Origin: Streptosporangium lutulentum
GTDB lineage: Bacteria; Actinomycetota; Actinomycetes; Streptosporangiales; Streptosporangiaceae
NCBI RefSeq assembly: GCF_030811455.1
Contig: NZ_JAUSQU010000001.1
Location: forward strand, 8,680,001-8,744,000
Length of the DNA: 64,000 bases
Direction: 5' to 3'
In this document: piece by piece, positions 51,862 to 60,831 of the stretch
How positions within the stretch are numbered: position 1 is the first letter of the stretch
Layout: each line of letters opens with the position of its first letter
Translations under genes and position numbers: made by a program
The notes under the pieces: model-generated
Seen by the model: the letters and a program-made list of their open reading frames with translations, nothing else
The model's database searches: none
Told to the model about the DNA's origin: nothing

Positions 51862-52221
51862 TCAGGAGGCCGCGGCCGCCGAGCCGCTCGTGGCCTTCGT
51901 CTTCGCGGGGGCGGAGTCCTTCGACGACGAACCCGACGAGGACGACGACGAACTCGATGAGTCCGACGAACTCGAAGAGTTCGAGGAGTCCGAGGAACCC
52001 GACGTCGACGTCGACGCCGCGGAACTCACCGTGCTGGACGAGGAAGACCGGCTGTCGGTCCGGTAGAAACCCGATCCCTTGAAGACGATGCCGACCGCGG
52101 AGAACACCTTGCGCAGCTCGCCCGCACAGCTCGGGCACTCGGTGAGCGCGTCGTCGGAGAATTTCTGGACGATGTCGAACTGGTTACTGCATGCATTGCA
52201 GGCGTACTGGTAGGTGGGCAC
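51862..52221 (-). CDS. FmdB-family zinc-ribbon protein with serine-rich tail
   Basis: A 119-residue protein. The FmdB zinc ribbon occupies residues 1-50 (MPTYQYACNAC, CPSCAG, then FKGSGFYRTD). The remaining 65 residues are mostly Ser with Asp, Thr and Ala, low complexity, ending in KTKATSGSAAAAS. FmdB-type proteins are thought to be regulatory; the tail is probably disordered and may vary in length. First gene upstream of mtnP on the same strand. Confidence 0.88.
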   Translation of the reverse strand: MPTYQYACNACSNQFDIVQKFSDDALTECPSCAGELRKVFSAVGIVFKGSGFYRTDSRSSSSSTVSSAASTSTSGSSDSSNSSSSSDSSSSSSSSSGSSSKDSAPAKTKATSGSAAAAS

Positions 52222-52784
52222 GCGCTCCTCCTCATATGGTTCGCGCCGATTGGCACTCTAGTGGCGCGACTGCTAATGGTACGCAGCCGACAAGCTTAAA
52301 CGCGAGTCGGAGCCCGCGCATTCCGGATGCGAAGTCCGCACGTTCCGGGGCGGAAGGCGCGAGTTCCGATGCCGAAACCTACGCGTTCCTGGGGCGGAAG
52401 CCCGTATGTTCCGTGGAACTCGCGTGTTCCGGCGGCGAGGCCCGCGTGTTCCCGGGGGTGGAGGTTCGCGTGTTCCGGGGGTGAAGTCCGCGCGCTCCCG
52501 GGGCGGAATTCCTCCCGGGTGAAACGCGCGCGTTCGGGAGCGGAGCCCGTGCTTTCAGGGGTTCGCGTGCTCCAAGGGGCTCACGTGTTCCAGGGGGCCG
52601 CGTGTTCCAAGAGTCCGGACCTTCCAAAAATCCGGACCTTCCAAGGGGCCGAGCGTTCCAAGGGTCCGGGCGTCTCAAGGGCCTGCGTGTCCCAAGGTCC
52701 GGGCGTTCCAGGGGCCGGGGCTTTCAGGGGTCCGCGTGCCTCAGGAGTCCGCGTGCTCCAGGGGGTCACGCGTCCGACTCGAAG
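52222..52784. repeat. Intergenic minisatellite of CGTGTTCCAGGGG-like units
   Basis: A 560-bp gap without a credible gene. From about 52330 it consists of degenerate units related to CGCGTGTTCC-GGGG. From about 52555 to 52770 the units settle to roughly 18 bp (for example TCCGCGTGCTCCAGGGGG). Units vary in sequence, so this is an old, drifting tandem array. Open frames through it on both strands are by-products of the repeat. Confidence 0.7.
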
Positions 52785-54290
52785 TCAGGCGCCGACCTCG
52801 CCGAACCAGCCCGCGAGCTTGCCCTTGCGGCTGATCGCGCGCATCCGTCGCTCGACGACCTCCCTGCAGGCGGCGGCGGTCACGATCAGGAGCTGGTCGT
52901 CGACCCTGATCCTCGTGGAGTCGGAGGGAACGAACGTCCGGCCGTCCCTGACGATCAATGTCACCTGCGCGTCCGCCGGAAGCCTCAGCTCGAAGATCTC
53001 CACGCCGTGCAGCTTGGAGGTCGGCGGCACCCTGACCTGCAGCAGGTCGGCGTTGAGCTCTTCCAGCGGGGCCGACTCCACCTCAAGGTCGCGAGCCTCG
53101 TCGGGCGTGGTGAGACCGAGTTTCTTCGCCACGAACGGCAGCGTCGGTCCCTGCACCAGGGTGTAGACGACGACGATCACGAAGACCTCGTTGAACACGA
53201 ACTTGGCGGTGCCGTCGTCGACCGAGGTGGCGGCCCAGGGGATGGTGGCGAGCACGATCGGCACCGCGCCCCGCAGTCCGGCCCACGACAGGAAGGCCTG
53301 TTCGCGCCATTTCAGCCGATCGAGCCGCGCCAGCCGTACCAGAAGGGCGGAGATCATGATCGACAGCGGCCGGGCCACCACGACCAGGATCAGCCCGGCC
53401 ACCAGGCCGGGGACGATCGCGGACGGCATCTCCGAAGGGCTGGCCAGCATCCCGAGCATGACGAACAGGCCGATCTGGGCCAGCCAGGCCACACCTTCGG
53501 CGAAGCCCCGGGAGGCCGCCCGGTGCGGCATCCGGGAGTTGCCCATGACCAGGGACGCCAGGTAGATCGCGAGGAAGCCGCTGCCGTGCAGGAGCACGGC
53601 TCCCGCGTAGGCGACGAACGCGAGCGCGAGCACGGCGATCGGGTACAGGCCGGAGATCGGCAGTGCGATACGGCGCAGCGCGTAGGCGCCGAGAGGCGCG
53701 ACCGCCAGGCCGACGACGGTGCCCACGACCAGCTCGGAGAGCACCTCGAACAGCGCGCCTCCCAGACTGGGCGAGGCGCTGGCGCTCAGCAGCACGACGG
53801 CGATGACCGTCGGAGCGTCGTTGAGGCCGGACTCGGCCTCCAGGATGCCCGCGAGGCGCGAGGGAAGGGGCAATCGCCGCAGGACGGAGAAGACGGCGGC
53901 GGCGTCGGTGGAGGCGAGGACCGCGCCGAGCAGGAGCGAGGTGCGCATGTCCATGCCGAGGATCAGGTGCACCGGGATCGCGACGGCCGCGATGCTCACG
54001 CCGACACCGACGGTGGCCAGCACCAGCGCCGTGGGGATGGAGCCCTTGACATGACTCCAGGTGGTGGTCAGACCGCCTTCGGCCAGGATGATCGCCAGCG
54101 CGATCAGGCCCGCCTGCTGGGCGAGCTCCGGGTTCTCGAACTGCAGTCCGAGCCCGGACTCGCCGATGAGCACGCCGAGGCCCAGGAAGATCAGAAGGCT
54201 CGGAAGGCCGCTCCGATGGGCGACCCGCACCGCGACGATGGCCGCGATGACGACCCCCGCACCGAGAAGTAGCCAGACGTCCAACTTCAT
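52785..54290 (-). CDS. Potassium/proton antiporter (CPA1 type) with C-terminal TrkA-C domain
   Basis: A 501-residue transporter from the ATG at 54290; the much longer upstream frame runs antisense through galU and is rejected. It has about twelve membrane helices with FLGLGVLIGESGLG and the ion-binding STDAAAVFSVLRR...ESGLNDAPTVI segment of CPA1 antiporters. It ends with a cytoplasmic RCK-C/TrkA-C domain (EIFELRLPADAQVTLIVRDG...). This architecture (NhaP2/CvrA-like) exchanges K+ for protons under nucleotide or osmotic control. Confidence 0.92.
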   Translation of the reverse strand: MKLDVWLLLGAGVVIAAIVAVRVAHRSGLPSLLIFLGLGVLIGESGLGLQFENPELAQQAGLIALAIILAEGGLTTTWSHVKGSIPTALVLATVGVGVSIAAVAIPVHLILGMDMRTSLLLGAVLASTDAAAVFSVLRRLPLPSRLAGILEAESGLNDAPTVIAVVLLSASASPSLGGALFEVLSELVVGTVVGLAVAPLGAYALRRIALPISGLYPIAVLALAFVAYAGAVLLHGSGFLAIYLASLVMGNSRMPHRAASRGFAEGVAWLAQIGLFVMLGMLASPSEMPSAIVPGLVAGLILVVVARPLSIMISALLVRLARLDRLKWREQAFLSWAGLRGAVPIVLATIPWAATSVDDGTAKFVFNEVFVIVVVYTLVQGPTLPFVAKKLGLTTPDEARDLEVESAPLEELNADLLQVRVPPTSKLHGVEIFELRLPADAQVTLIVRDGRTFVPSDSTRIRVDDQLLIVTAAACREVVERRMRAISRKGKLAGWFGEVGA

Positions 54291-54397
54291 CTGGCCCCCC
54301 TCTCCGACTCCGGGGACCATTGTGTCGCACTCGGTTGAGCCTTCATGCACACCCGGTGGCGGTCCGGGCCCGGCCTTCCGGGCCGGATCGGCGACCG

Positions 54398-54979
54398 CTA
54401 CACGCGCTTCGCGGCGATCTGGATGATCCCTCCGGGCGTGGCCGCGTAGCGGACCGGACGGTCGTGGGGCTCGGCGGGAACGTCGTCGAGCACCTCTCCC
54501 TCGTGCAGCAGGGCCACCGTCGGGACGTTCGGCCCGACCCTCGCGAGCGCCCGGTCGTAGGAACCGCCCCCGCGGCCGAGCCGTACCCCGGTGGACCTGT
54601 CGACGGCCAGGGCGGGCACGATCACCAGGGCGGCGGTCCTGATCGTGTCGACGCCGCGCCGGGTGTCCACCGGCTCCATGATCCCGTGACGGCCCGCGGC
54701 GAGGGTGTCCGGCCCGTCGTACACCGCCCAGTCGAGATCGTTGTCCTCTCTGAGCACCGGCAGGATGACGGTCGCGCCGTGCTTCCACAGGGCGAAGACC
54801 AGCCCGTGCGTCGCCGGCTCCGTCCCGATCGACCAGTAGCACGCGACCAGCCCGGCCATCTGGACCCACGGCTGGTCCAGCAGGGACTCCCTGATCCCGA
54901 CGGAGGCCGCATGCCGTTCCTCCTCGGGGATCGAGGCGCGTGCCGCCTCGATGGCGGAGCGTAACTTCAGCTTGTCCAC
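54398..54979 (-). CDS. 5-formyltetrahydrofolate cyclo-ligase
   Basis: A 193-residue enzyme from the GTG at 54979 (GGAGGGAT before it). It shows the family's GRGGGSYDRAL loop near the C-terminus, and the N-terminal KLKLRSAIEAARASI. It converts 5-formyl-THF to 5,10-methenyl-THF with ATP. It is divergent from galU with only 25 bp between start codons, the usual arrangement in actinomycetes. Confidence 0.92.
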   Translation of the reverse strand: MDKLKLRSAIEAARASIPEEERHAASVGIRESLLDQPWVQMAGLVACYWSIGTEPATHGLVFALWKHGATVILPVLREDNDLDWAVYDGPDTLAAGRHGIMEPVDTRRGVDTIRTAALVIVPALAVDRSTGVRLGRGGGSYDRALARVGPNVPTVALLHEGEVLDDVPAEPHDRPVRYAATPGGIIQIAAKRV

Positions 54980-55004
54980 AGATCCCTCCACTATGGTTTT
55001 GGGC

Positions 55005-55904
55005 ATGGCCGACTTCGATGCTGTGACGAAAGCAGTTGTTCCCGCGGCGGGTTTGGGCACCCGCTTTCTTCCGGCGACCAAGGCGACCCCCAAGGAGATG
55101 TTGCCGATCGTCGACAAGCCCGCCATCCAGTATGTCGTCGAGGAGGCGGTCTCCGCCGGGCTGCTCGACGTCCTCATGGTCACAGGCAAGAACAAGCGTT
55201 CCATAGAAGACCACTTCGACCGCGCGGTCGAGCTTGAGGAGGCCCTGGAGGCCAAGGGGGACGGCGACGGCCTCTCCCAGGTGCGCGAGCCCGCCGACCT
55301 GGCGACCCTCCACTACGTACGGCAGGGCGCGCCGCGGGGCCTCGGTCACGCCGTGCTCTGCGCCAAACAGCACGTGGGCGACCACGCGTTCGCCTGCCTG
55401 CTCGGCGACGACCTGATCGACCACCGCGACGAGCTCCTCAAGCGCATGATCGAGGTGCGCGGCGCCTACGGCGGCAGCGTGATCGCTCTCATGGAGGTGC
55501 CGAGGGAACAGGTCTCCCTGTACGGCTGCGCCGCCATCGAGCCCACCGCCGAGGACGACGTGGTCCGGGTGACCGACCTGGTGGAGAAGCCCTCGCCGGA
55601 GGAGGCCCCGTCCAACTGGGCCGTCATCGGCCGCTATGTCATCGACCCGGCCGTGTTCGAGGTCCTGGAGAACACCCCGCCGGGCCGCGGCAACGAGATC
55701 CAGCTCACCGACGCGCTGCGCACCCTGGCCGGGCGCGGCACCGACCAGGGCGGTCCCGTCCACGGGGTGCTGTTCCGCGGACGCCGCTACGACACCGGCA
55801 ACAAGCTCGACTACCTGCGCACGGTGGTCCAGTTCGCTTCGGAGCGCCCCGACCTGGCGCCCGAGTTCATGCCTTGGCTGAAGGAGTTCCTGGCTTCCCG
55901 ATGA
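55005..55904 (+). CDS. galU: UTP-glucose-1-phosphate uridylyltransferase
   Basis: A 299-residue nucleotidyltransferase. The ATG at 55005 is preferred, with an alternative ATG 12 bp upstream; either way the leader is very short and the mRNA may be leaderless. It has AVVPAAGLGTRFLPATKATPKE, IVDKPAIQYVVEEA, GDDLIDH and LVEKPSPEEAPSN. It makes UDP-glucose for wall glycans and trehalose. Its stop overlaps the next start (ATGA at 55901). Confidence 0.95.
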   Translation: MADFDAVTKAVVPAAGLGTRFLPATKATPKEMLPIVDKPAIQYVVEEAVSAGLLDVLMVTGKNKRSIEDHFDRAVELEEALEAKGDGDGLSQVREPADLATLHYVRQGAPRGLGHAVLCAKQHVGDHAFACLLGDDLIDHRDELLKRMIEVRGAYGGSVIALMEVPREQVSLYGCAAIEPTAEDDVVRVTDLVEKPSPEEAPSNWAVIGRYVIDPAVFEVLENTPPGRGNEIQLTDALRTLAGRGTDQGGPVHGVLFRGRRYDTGNKLDYLRTVVQFASERPDLAPEFMPWLKEFLASR

Positions 55905-57115
55905 GCCCGACAAGCCGGACGAACCCATTGAGATCGGTCGACGAGCACCTCGCCGGCATCCTGAGCACCGTGCGGGTGCTCGCCCCGCTCGAACTCGAGC
56001 TTGAGCAGGCGCTGGGCACCACGCTGGCCGAGGAGGTCCTCTCTCCCATCCCGCTGCCGCCGTTCGACAACTCGGCCATGGACGGCTACGCCGTACGGGC
56101 CGAGGACGTGAAGCAGGCCCCGGTGACGCTGCCGGTGATAGACGACGTCGCCGCCGGAGACGGCCGGATGCTCGTCATCGGCCCCGGCATGGTCACGCGG
56201 ATCATGACCGGTGCCCCGCTGCCGGTGGGCGCCGACGCCGTGGTCCCGGTCGAGTGGACCGACGGAGGCACGGCGCGGGTCACGATCACGCGTCCGGTCG
56301 AGGAGGGGAACGCGATCCGCAGGGCGGGGGAGGACGTCCACGCCGGTGACGTCGTGCTGCCCGCCGGGACCTCCATCGGTCCCGCGCAGCTGGGCGTCCT
56401 GGCCGGGGTCGGCCGCCGCCGGGTGCTGGTACGGCCCCGGCCCCGGGTCGTGGTGATATCCACGGGGGCCGAGCTCGTCGAGCCCGGCACGCCTCTGGGC
56501 ACGGGCCAGATCTGGGAGTCCAACAGCTACGCCCTGATCGCCGCCGTCCGTGAGGCCGGGGGCCAGGGATACCGGGCGGGGATCGTGGCCGACGACGCCA
56601 CCCGGTTCCTCGACCAGCTCGACGCGCAGCTCCTGAGGGCCGACGTCGTGATCACCAGCGGCGGGGTCTCGATGGGGGCCTACGAGCCGGTCAAGGAGGC
56701 GCTCGGACCCCTGGGCACGGTCCGTTTCGACCGCGTCGCCATGCAGCCGGGCATGCCCCAGGGCTTCGGGGTGGTGGGCGAGGACCGGATTCCGCTCTTC
56801 GCGCTGCCGGGCAACCCCGTGTCGTCCTTCGTGTCGTTCATGGTCTTCGTCCGGCCCGCGCTGCGGAAGATGCGCGGTCTGCCCGCGGAACCCACGCCGA
56901 CCATACGGGCGGTGACCACGGCCGCGCTCCGCTCGCCCCAGGGCAAGCGGTCGCACCTGCGCGGAGTGCTGTCCGCCGACGGCACCGTCGCCCCGGTGCA
57001 GAGGCAGGGCTCCCACCAGTTCGCCGCTCTGGCCGCGGCCAACGCCCTGGTCGTGGTCCCCGAGGAGGTCACCGAACTGCCCGAGGGGACGACCGTGGAG
57101 GTCATCCCGCTGTGA
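55901..57115 (+). CDS. glp: Gephyrin-like MoeA homologue (Glp)
   Basis: A 404-residue MoeA-fold protein with PPFDNSAMDGYAV, the MoeA metal-insertion region (GAPLPVGADAVVPVE), the MPT-binding GGVSMGAYEPVK and LPGNPVSSFVSF. The fold is that of molybdopterin molybdotransferase. In Corynebacterium and Mycobacterium the copy next to galU, rimJ and glpR is Glp, a gephyrin-like protein recruited to the divisome. The same neighbourhood is present here, so this copy may act in division as well as or instead of cofactor synthesis. moaC and moaB follow directly, which keeps a cofactor role possible. Confidence 0.88.
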   Translation: MSPTSRTNPLRSVDEHLAGILSTVRVLAPLELELEQALGTTLAEEVLSPIPLPPFDNSAMDGYAVRAEDVKQAPVTLPVIDDVAAGDGRMLVIGPGMVTRIMTGAPLPVGADAVVPVEWTDGGTARVTITRPVEEGNAIRRAGEDVHAGDVVLPAGTSIGPAQLGVLAGVGRRRVLVRPRPRVVVISTGAELVEPGTPLGTGQIWESNSYALIAAVREAGGQGYRAGIVADDATRFLDQLDAQLLRADVVITSGGVSMGAYEPVKEALGPLGTVRFDRVAMQPGMPQGFGVVGEDRIPLFALPGNPVSSFVSFMVFVRPALRKMRGLPAEPTPTIRAVTTAALRSPQGKRSHLRGVLSADGTVAPVQRQGSHQFAALAAANALVVVPEEVTELPEGTTVEVIPL

Positions 57116-57141
57116 GCGAGGGAGATGAGGAAGGAGCCCGC

Positions 57142-57612
57142 GTGAGCGGATTCACACACATCGACGAGACCGGCGCGGCGCGCATGGTGGACGTCTCGGC
57201 CAAGGACGTCTCGGTCCGTACGGCGCGCGCCACCGGCAGGGTGCTGCTGTCCGCCGAGGCCGTGGCCCTGCTGCGGTCGGGGGACATCCCCAAGGGGGAC
57301 GCGATCGGGACCGCGCGGATCGCCGGCATCATGGGCGCCAAGCGGACCCCCGACCTGATCCCGCTCTGTCACCCCATCGCGCTGCACGGGGTGAAGGTCG
57401 AGCTGGTCGTGGTCGACGAAGGCGTGGAGATCGCCGCCCTGGTCAGGACGGCCGATCGGACCGGGGTCGAGATGGAGGCGCTGACCTCCGTCTCGGTCGC
57501 CGCGCTCGCGTTGATCGACATGGTCAAGGCGGTGGATCCGGCGGCTGTGATCACTGACGTCAGGGTCGAGGAGAAGACCGGCGGCAAGACGGGGGTCTGG
57601 ACCCGCCCGTAA
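57142..57612 (+). CDS. moaC: Cyclic pyranopterin monophosphate synthase MoaC
   Basis: A 156-residue MoaC from the GTG at 57142 (GGAAGGAG five bases upstream; the frame extends to 57112). Conserved FTHIDETGAARMVDVSAK, IAGIMGAKRTPDLIPLCHPI and EMEALTSVSVAALALIDMVKA are present with the catalytic Lys and His residues. It converts the MoaA product to cyclic pyranopterin monophosphate. Confidence 0.95.
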   Translation: MSGFTHIDETGAARMVDVSAKDVSVRTARATGRVLLSAEAVALLRSGDIPKGDAIGTARIAGIMGAKRTPDLIPLCHPIALHGVKVELVVVDEGVEIAALVRTADRTGVEMEALTSVSVAALALIDMVKAVDPAAVITDVRVEEKTGGKTGVWTRP

Positions 57613-57637
57613 CCGCCGCAATCAGAAGGATGTCCGT

Positions 57638-58111
57638 ATGAGAGCTTTGGTGATCACCGCGTCCAACCGGGCCTCCGCCGGTGTATACGAAGACAAATCC
57701 GGGAAACTGCTGGCCGAACTTCTGGCGAGCGCCGGATGCGAGGTGGAGGGTCCGCGGGTGGTCCCCGACGGGGATCCGGTGGAGACGGCGCTGTGGGCCG
57801 GGGTGGCCGAGGGGTACGACGTGATCGTCACCACCGGCGGCACCGGGCTGAGCCCGACGGACCTCACCCCGGAGATGACCGCGCGGGTGATCGACAAGGA
57901 GATCCCCGGCATCGCCGAGGCCATTCGCCAGGCGAACCGCGACAAGGTGCCCACCTCGATCCTGTCCCGCGGGCTCGCAGGTCAGACGGGCAACACGCTG
58001 ATCGTCAACCTGCCGGGTTCCTCGGGAGGGGTACGCGACGGGATGGCCGTGCTCTCGCCCGTCCTCCGGCACGCCGTGGACCAGATCCGCGGGGGAGACC
58101 ATCCCCGCTGA
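57638..58111 (+). CDS. moaB: Molybdenum cofactor protein MoaB/MogA
   Basis: A 157-residue MPT adenylyltransferase-like protein with TASNRASAGVYEDKSG, VIVTTGGTGLSPTDLTPE and LPGSSGGVRDGMAVL, the pterin-binding loops of the MoaB/MogA family. AGAAGGAT lies about six bases before the ATG. Third gene of the cluster after moaC; activates molybdopterin by adenylation. Confidence 0.93.
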   Translation: MRALVITASNRASAGVYEDKSGKLLAELLASAGCEVEGPRVVPDGDPVETALWAGVAEGYDVIVTTGGTGLSPTDLTPEMTARVIDKEIPGIAEAIRQANRDKVPTSILSRGLAGQTGNTLIVNLPGSSGGVRDGMAVLSPVLRHAVDQIRGGDHPR

Positions 58112-58261
58112 GACGCCTCGCCGATCCCGTCCCCGGCGAGACGCTGTGCCGGACTCGTCCGGGGGCGAGGACCGCTCCCGCCGATTCCGCCCGGTGCGAG
58201 AGGGGTAACACTCGCCGATACGCCTCGCCGACTCCGTGGCACACCGAGGCGACTTGGGGGG

Positions 58262-58918
58262 ATGATGGAGGATGTGGATCGACTTCGTGGCTGGCCGGTG
58301 ACCCTGACGGAAGGCCCGGTGGGACTTCGGCCGCTGCGGCTGCGAGACGTGCGCGTCTGGCGGGACTCGCGGCTGCGCAACGCAAACTGGCTCCGACCCT
58401 GGGAGCCGAGCAACCCCGAGACCCCCCTGTTCAGGACCGGGCTCGGCCCCTACATCTCGATGGCCGGAACCCTTCGCAGGGAGGCCAGGCAGGGGCTCGC
58501 GCTGCCCTGGGTCGTCACCTACGAGGGCGCCTTCGCCGGACAGCTCACCGTGGGCGCCATCGTCTGGGGCTCGGCCAGGTCGGCCCAGATCGGTTACTGG
58601 GTGGACGGCGCCCTGGCGGGGAGGGGGATCACCCCCACCGCGGTGGCCATGGCGGTCGACCACTGCTTCTTCACCACCGGGCTGCACCGCGTCGAGGCCA
58701 ACATCCGGCCGGAGAACCACGCGAGCCGCAGAGTCGTCGAGAAACTCGGCTTCCGGGAGGAAGGCATCAGACGCCGGCAGCTGCACATCGACGGCGCCTG
58801 GCGCGATCACATCTGCTACGCGCTCACGGTCGAGGACGCCCCACGAGGGCTGCTGGTGCAGTGGCGGAGAGCCCGCGAAGCGGCCTCCCACGGCGGGGCT
58901 CCCCACGAAGAGGTTTGA
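58262..58918 (+). CDS. rimJ: GNAT acetyltransferase, RimJ-like
   Basis: A 218-residue GNAT protein of the RimJ/RimL group (VGLRPLRLRDVRVWRDSRL, GYWVDGALAGRGITPTAVAM, HRVEANIRPENHASRRVVEK). It acetylates N-terminal amino groups, classically of ribosomal protein S5. Same position as rimJ (Rv0995 type) between moeA/glp and glpR in mycobacteria. GGGGG precedes the ATG; an ATG three bases on is an alternative. Confidence 0.88.
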   Translation: MMEDVDRLRGWPVTLTEGPVGLRPLRLRDVRVWRDSRLRNANWLRPWEPSNPETPLFRTGLGPYISMAGTLRREARQGLALPWVVTYEGAFAGQLTVGAIVWGSARSAQIGYWVDGALAGRGITPTAVAMAVDHCFFTTGLHRVEANIRPENHASRRVVEKLGFREEGIRRRQLHIDGAWRDHICYALTVEDAPRGLLVQWRRAREAASHGGAPHEEV

Positions 58919-59042
58919 AGATCTGGCGACACACCGCATCGAATGCTCGTCAAATAGTGACACGCGGTCTTACGGTGCGTGACATGAGCACATTGAGGAC
59001 GCCGGGAGACCATGGGCGTCTTCATGCTGCCCGGAGGTGGCC

Positions 59043-59780
59043 GTGAGCGGCAGTGTTTTCCTATATCTGGCCATTGTCGTCATGTGGCTGTGCGTGCTCG
59101 TGCCCATGTGGCTGCGCCGGGACAAGGCCGTCATGGCCGACGCGCACGAGAGCGCCGAGCCGTACGGGCCCGATGAGCAGGCGGTCGACGACGAGTCCGC
59201 CGACGCTATGGCCGACACCGTGTCCGTACCCATGCCCTCCTCTGAGACGGCCCAGGCCGAGTTCCGGTCTGAGTCCTGGTCCGAGCCGGAATCCCGCCCC
59301 GAAGCCGAAGGTGAAGCCGAGGCCGGGTCCGACACCCGGTCCGAGCCGCTGCCCGGACGATCCCCGGGCGGGCAGCCTACAGCCAGAAAGTCCGTTGAGC
59401 GTCGTCGCGCCATGAACCGCCGCCGGGCGCTGCAGGTGGCCAAGCGCCGGCGGCTGACGTTCTGGTGCACGCTGCTGCTTCTCGCCTCCGTGGTGACGGC
59501 CGCTGTCCAGGTGATCCCCTGGTGGGGTGTGGCGCCCTCTGTGGTCCTTCTGGGCGCCTATCTCGCGGTCTTGCGGGTGTCGGTCCAGATCGATGCCGAA
59601 CGGCGGAGAGCCGCCGCTGAGGCCCGTGCGAAGCAGGCCAAGCGCGCCCGCAGGCGGGCCGTCGAACTGGCCGAGCTGGAGGCCCGTCACCCCGTGGCGG
59701 AGATCATCGATCTGGCCGCCCACCGCGACGAGCTGTTCGATCAGTACGCCGAGATGCCCCGCCGCGCGGTCGGGGACTGA
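59043..59780 (+). CDS. glpR: GlpR-like membrane protein of the Glp locus
   Basis: A 245-residue protein from the GTG at 59043 (GGAGG five bases upstream). One helix at the very N-terminus (FLYLAIVVMWLCVLVPMWL), an acidic disordered cytoplasmic region (residues about 25-115), a basic stretch with RRRALQVAKRRR, then two close helices (about 136-175) and a charged coiled-coil tail. This layout and gene order match GlpR, the membrane partner that binds Glp and links it to FtsZ in Corynebacterium. Assigned from architecture and context. Confidence 0.75.
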   Translation: MSGSVFLYLAIVVMWLCVLVPMWLRRDKAVMADAHESAEPYGPDEQAVDDESADAMADTVSVPMPSSETAQAEFRSESWSEPESRPEAEGEAEAGSDTRSEPLPGRSPGGQPTARKSVERRRAMNRRRALQVAKRRRLTFWCTLLLLASVVTAAVQVIPWWGVAPSVVLLGAYLAVLRVSVQIDAERRRAAAEARAKQAKRARRRAVELAELEARHPVAEIIDLAAHRDELFDQYAEMPRRAVGD

Positions 59781-59838
59781 CGGCAGGTGCCGGATGGCGC
59801 GAGCGCCTCCGGAAGTTTGCTAATCTAGTCCTCGTCTT

Positions 59839-59915
59839 GGGGATGTAGCGCAGTCCGGTAGCGCACTTCGTTCGCATCGAAGGGGTCAGGGGTTCGAATC
59901 CCCTCATCTCCACCA
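59839..59915 (+). tRNA. tRNA-Ala (anticodon CGC)
   Basis: Cloverleaf from GGGGATG (59839) with D-arm GCGCAGTCCGGTAGCGC, anticodon stem CTTCG/CGAAG around TTCGCAT (anticodon CGC, reading GCG), T-arm GGTTCGAATCC, acceptor CATCTCC, discriminator A and encoded CCA ending at 59915. A hairpin terminator follows. Sequence just after it is duplicated near 62.6 kb. Confidence 0.93.
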
Positions 59916-59952
59916 GGGGCCGTCCTTGAGTTAGCTCAAGAACGGTTGACGA

Positions 59953-59984
59953 GATCCCGTCCGATCGCTTGATCGGGCGGGATT
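59953..59984 (+). terminator. Terminator after tRNA-Ala
   Basis: GATCCCGTCCGATC (59953-59966), loop GCTT and GATCGGGCGGGATT (59971-59984), with one G-T pair, form a 14-bp stem ending in TT. A close relative lies at 62612-62644. Confidence 0.8.
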
Positions 59985-60265
59985 TCATCGTTTCCGAGGT
60001 CCTGTGGCCGCTGGGCGGGCTGATTTCGGCTCGTGCGGGGCTACGGCGGAGGGCGCTGGTGGTGGTGGACCGCTGTGAGCGCGTGTGGGACCGGCCGGCG
60101 GGCGTGCGAAACCCAACGGTCGTCGTGGTGGTGTGCGGTTGGTGGCGGGACGGATCACTCGCGAGGCGACGGTCTGCTGTCGGCCTCGGGCGGGGCAGGG
60201 TCGTGCCCGTCAGGCGTTGTCGTGTCCTGGGATGCGGGCTCCTCGGTGTGATCGTGGGCTTGCCG
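59985..60265. other. Non-coding stretch between tRNA-Ala and mobile relics
   Basis: GC-rich DNA with no gene that I can support on either strand. Short frames show no motifs. It is probably debris of insertions next to the tRNA. Confidence 0.4.
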
Positions 60266-60430
60266 TCAGCTGAGCAGGATGTGCTGGTTGGCCAGACAGA
60301 CCATGAGCGCGGTCAGCAGCGTTTGGGCCACGCGGCCGTGCGCGAGCCGGTTCATGGGGTCGCCGACATCGATGTGGTGGCCTTTGACCCTGCCGTTGAC
60401 GCCTTCGGTGTTGGCACGGACGGGCTTGTA
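60266..60430 (-). pseudogene. C-terminal relic of a DDE transposase
   Basis: The minus strand reads YKPVRANTEGVNGRVKGHH, then GDPMNRLAHGRVAQTLLTAL and ends NQHILLS at 60266. The N-T-E-G turn and the terminal helix resemble transposase ends. The rest of the gene is missing. Confidence 0.5.
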
Positions 60431-60831
60431 GGTTCCGATTCAGGTGGGGCTGAGGTAGGGCATTCGACCACGCGGCCGGTCATCTGGTGAATCTTGACCT
60501 TGTGGCGTAGTTCCAGGAACGCAAAGAACGTCTTCACCGCCTGAGCCCGCGCCAGCCGGGTACCCCTCGCGGTGGAGCACAGCACCTTGCCGGAGTACGC
60601 ATCGGCGTCGGCGGGCTCCATCTCCCACAGCGGCCGGCCGAACCAGGCCCGCGCCTGCTCCAGGTGCAGCACGTCGGAGGAGATCGTCCCGTCCGACAGC
60701 CCTGCCGCCGCCCGGGCCGGCACGTCGATCTCCAGCGCCTCCAGGTCCTCAGTGGTGGCCGGGGCACGCGCCACCCGAAGATCCTTCACCACCGCCAGCG
60801 CCAACTCAGGCCACCTCGCCTTCACCATCAC
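60431..60831 (-). pseudogene. N-terminal relic of a tyrosine integrase
   Basis: From the ATG at 60831 the frame gives a core-binding domain ending in RLARAQAVKTFFAFLELRHK and VKIHQMTGRVVECP, as in phage-type integrases. It then loses homology and runs into the transposase relic. The catalytic domain is absent. Next to a tRNA gene this is what remains of an integrated element. Confidence 0.65.

Noticed and set aside
52330-52784. Possible CRISPR array
   Set aside because: Units are degenerate, about 18 bp, contiguous and without spacers; no cas genes nearby.
52327-53166. Plus-strand frame through the 52.3-52.8 kb repeats with recurring FQGA/SKGP words
   Set aside because: The repeat units do not keep a constant frame, and the frame continues antisense into the antiporter gene.
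52785-55928. 1047-residue fusion of an unknown protein with the antiporter
   Set aside because: The N-terminal half is antisense to galU and the cyclo-ligase region; the antiporter has its own start at 54290.
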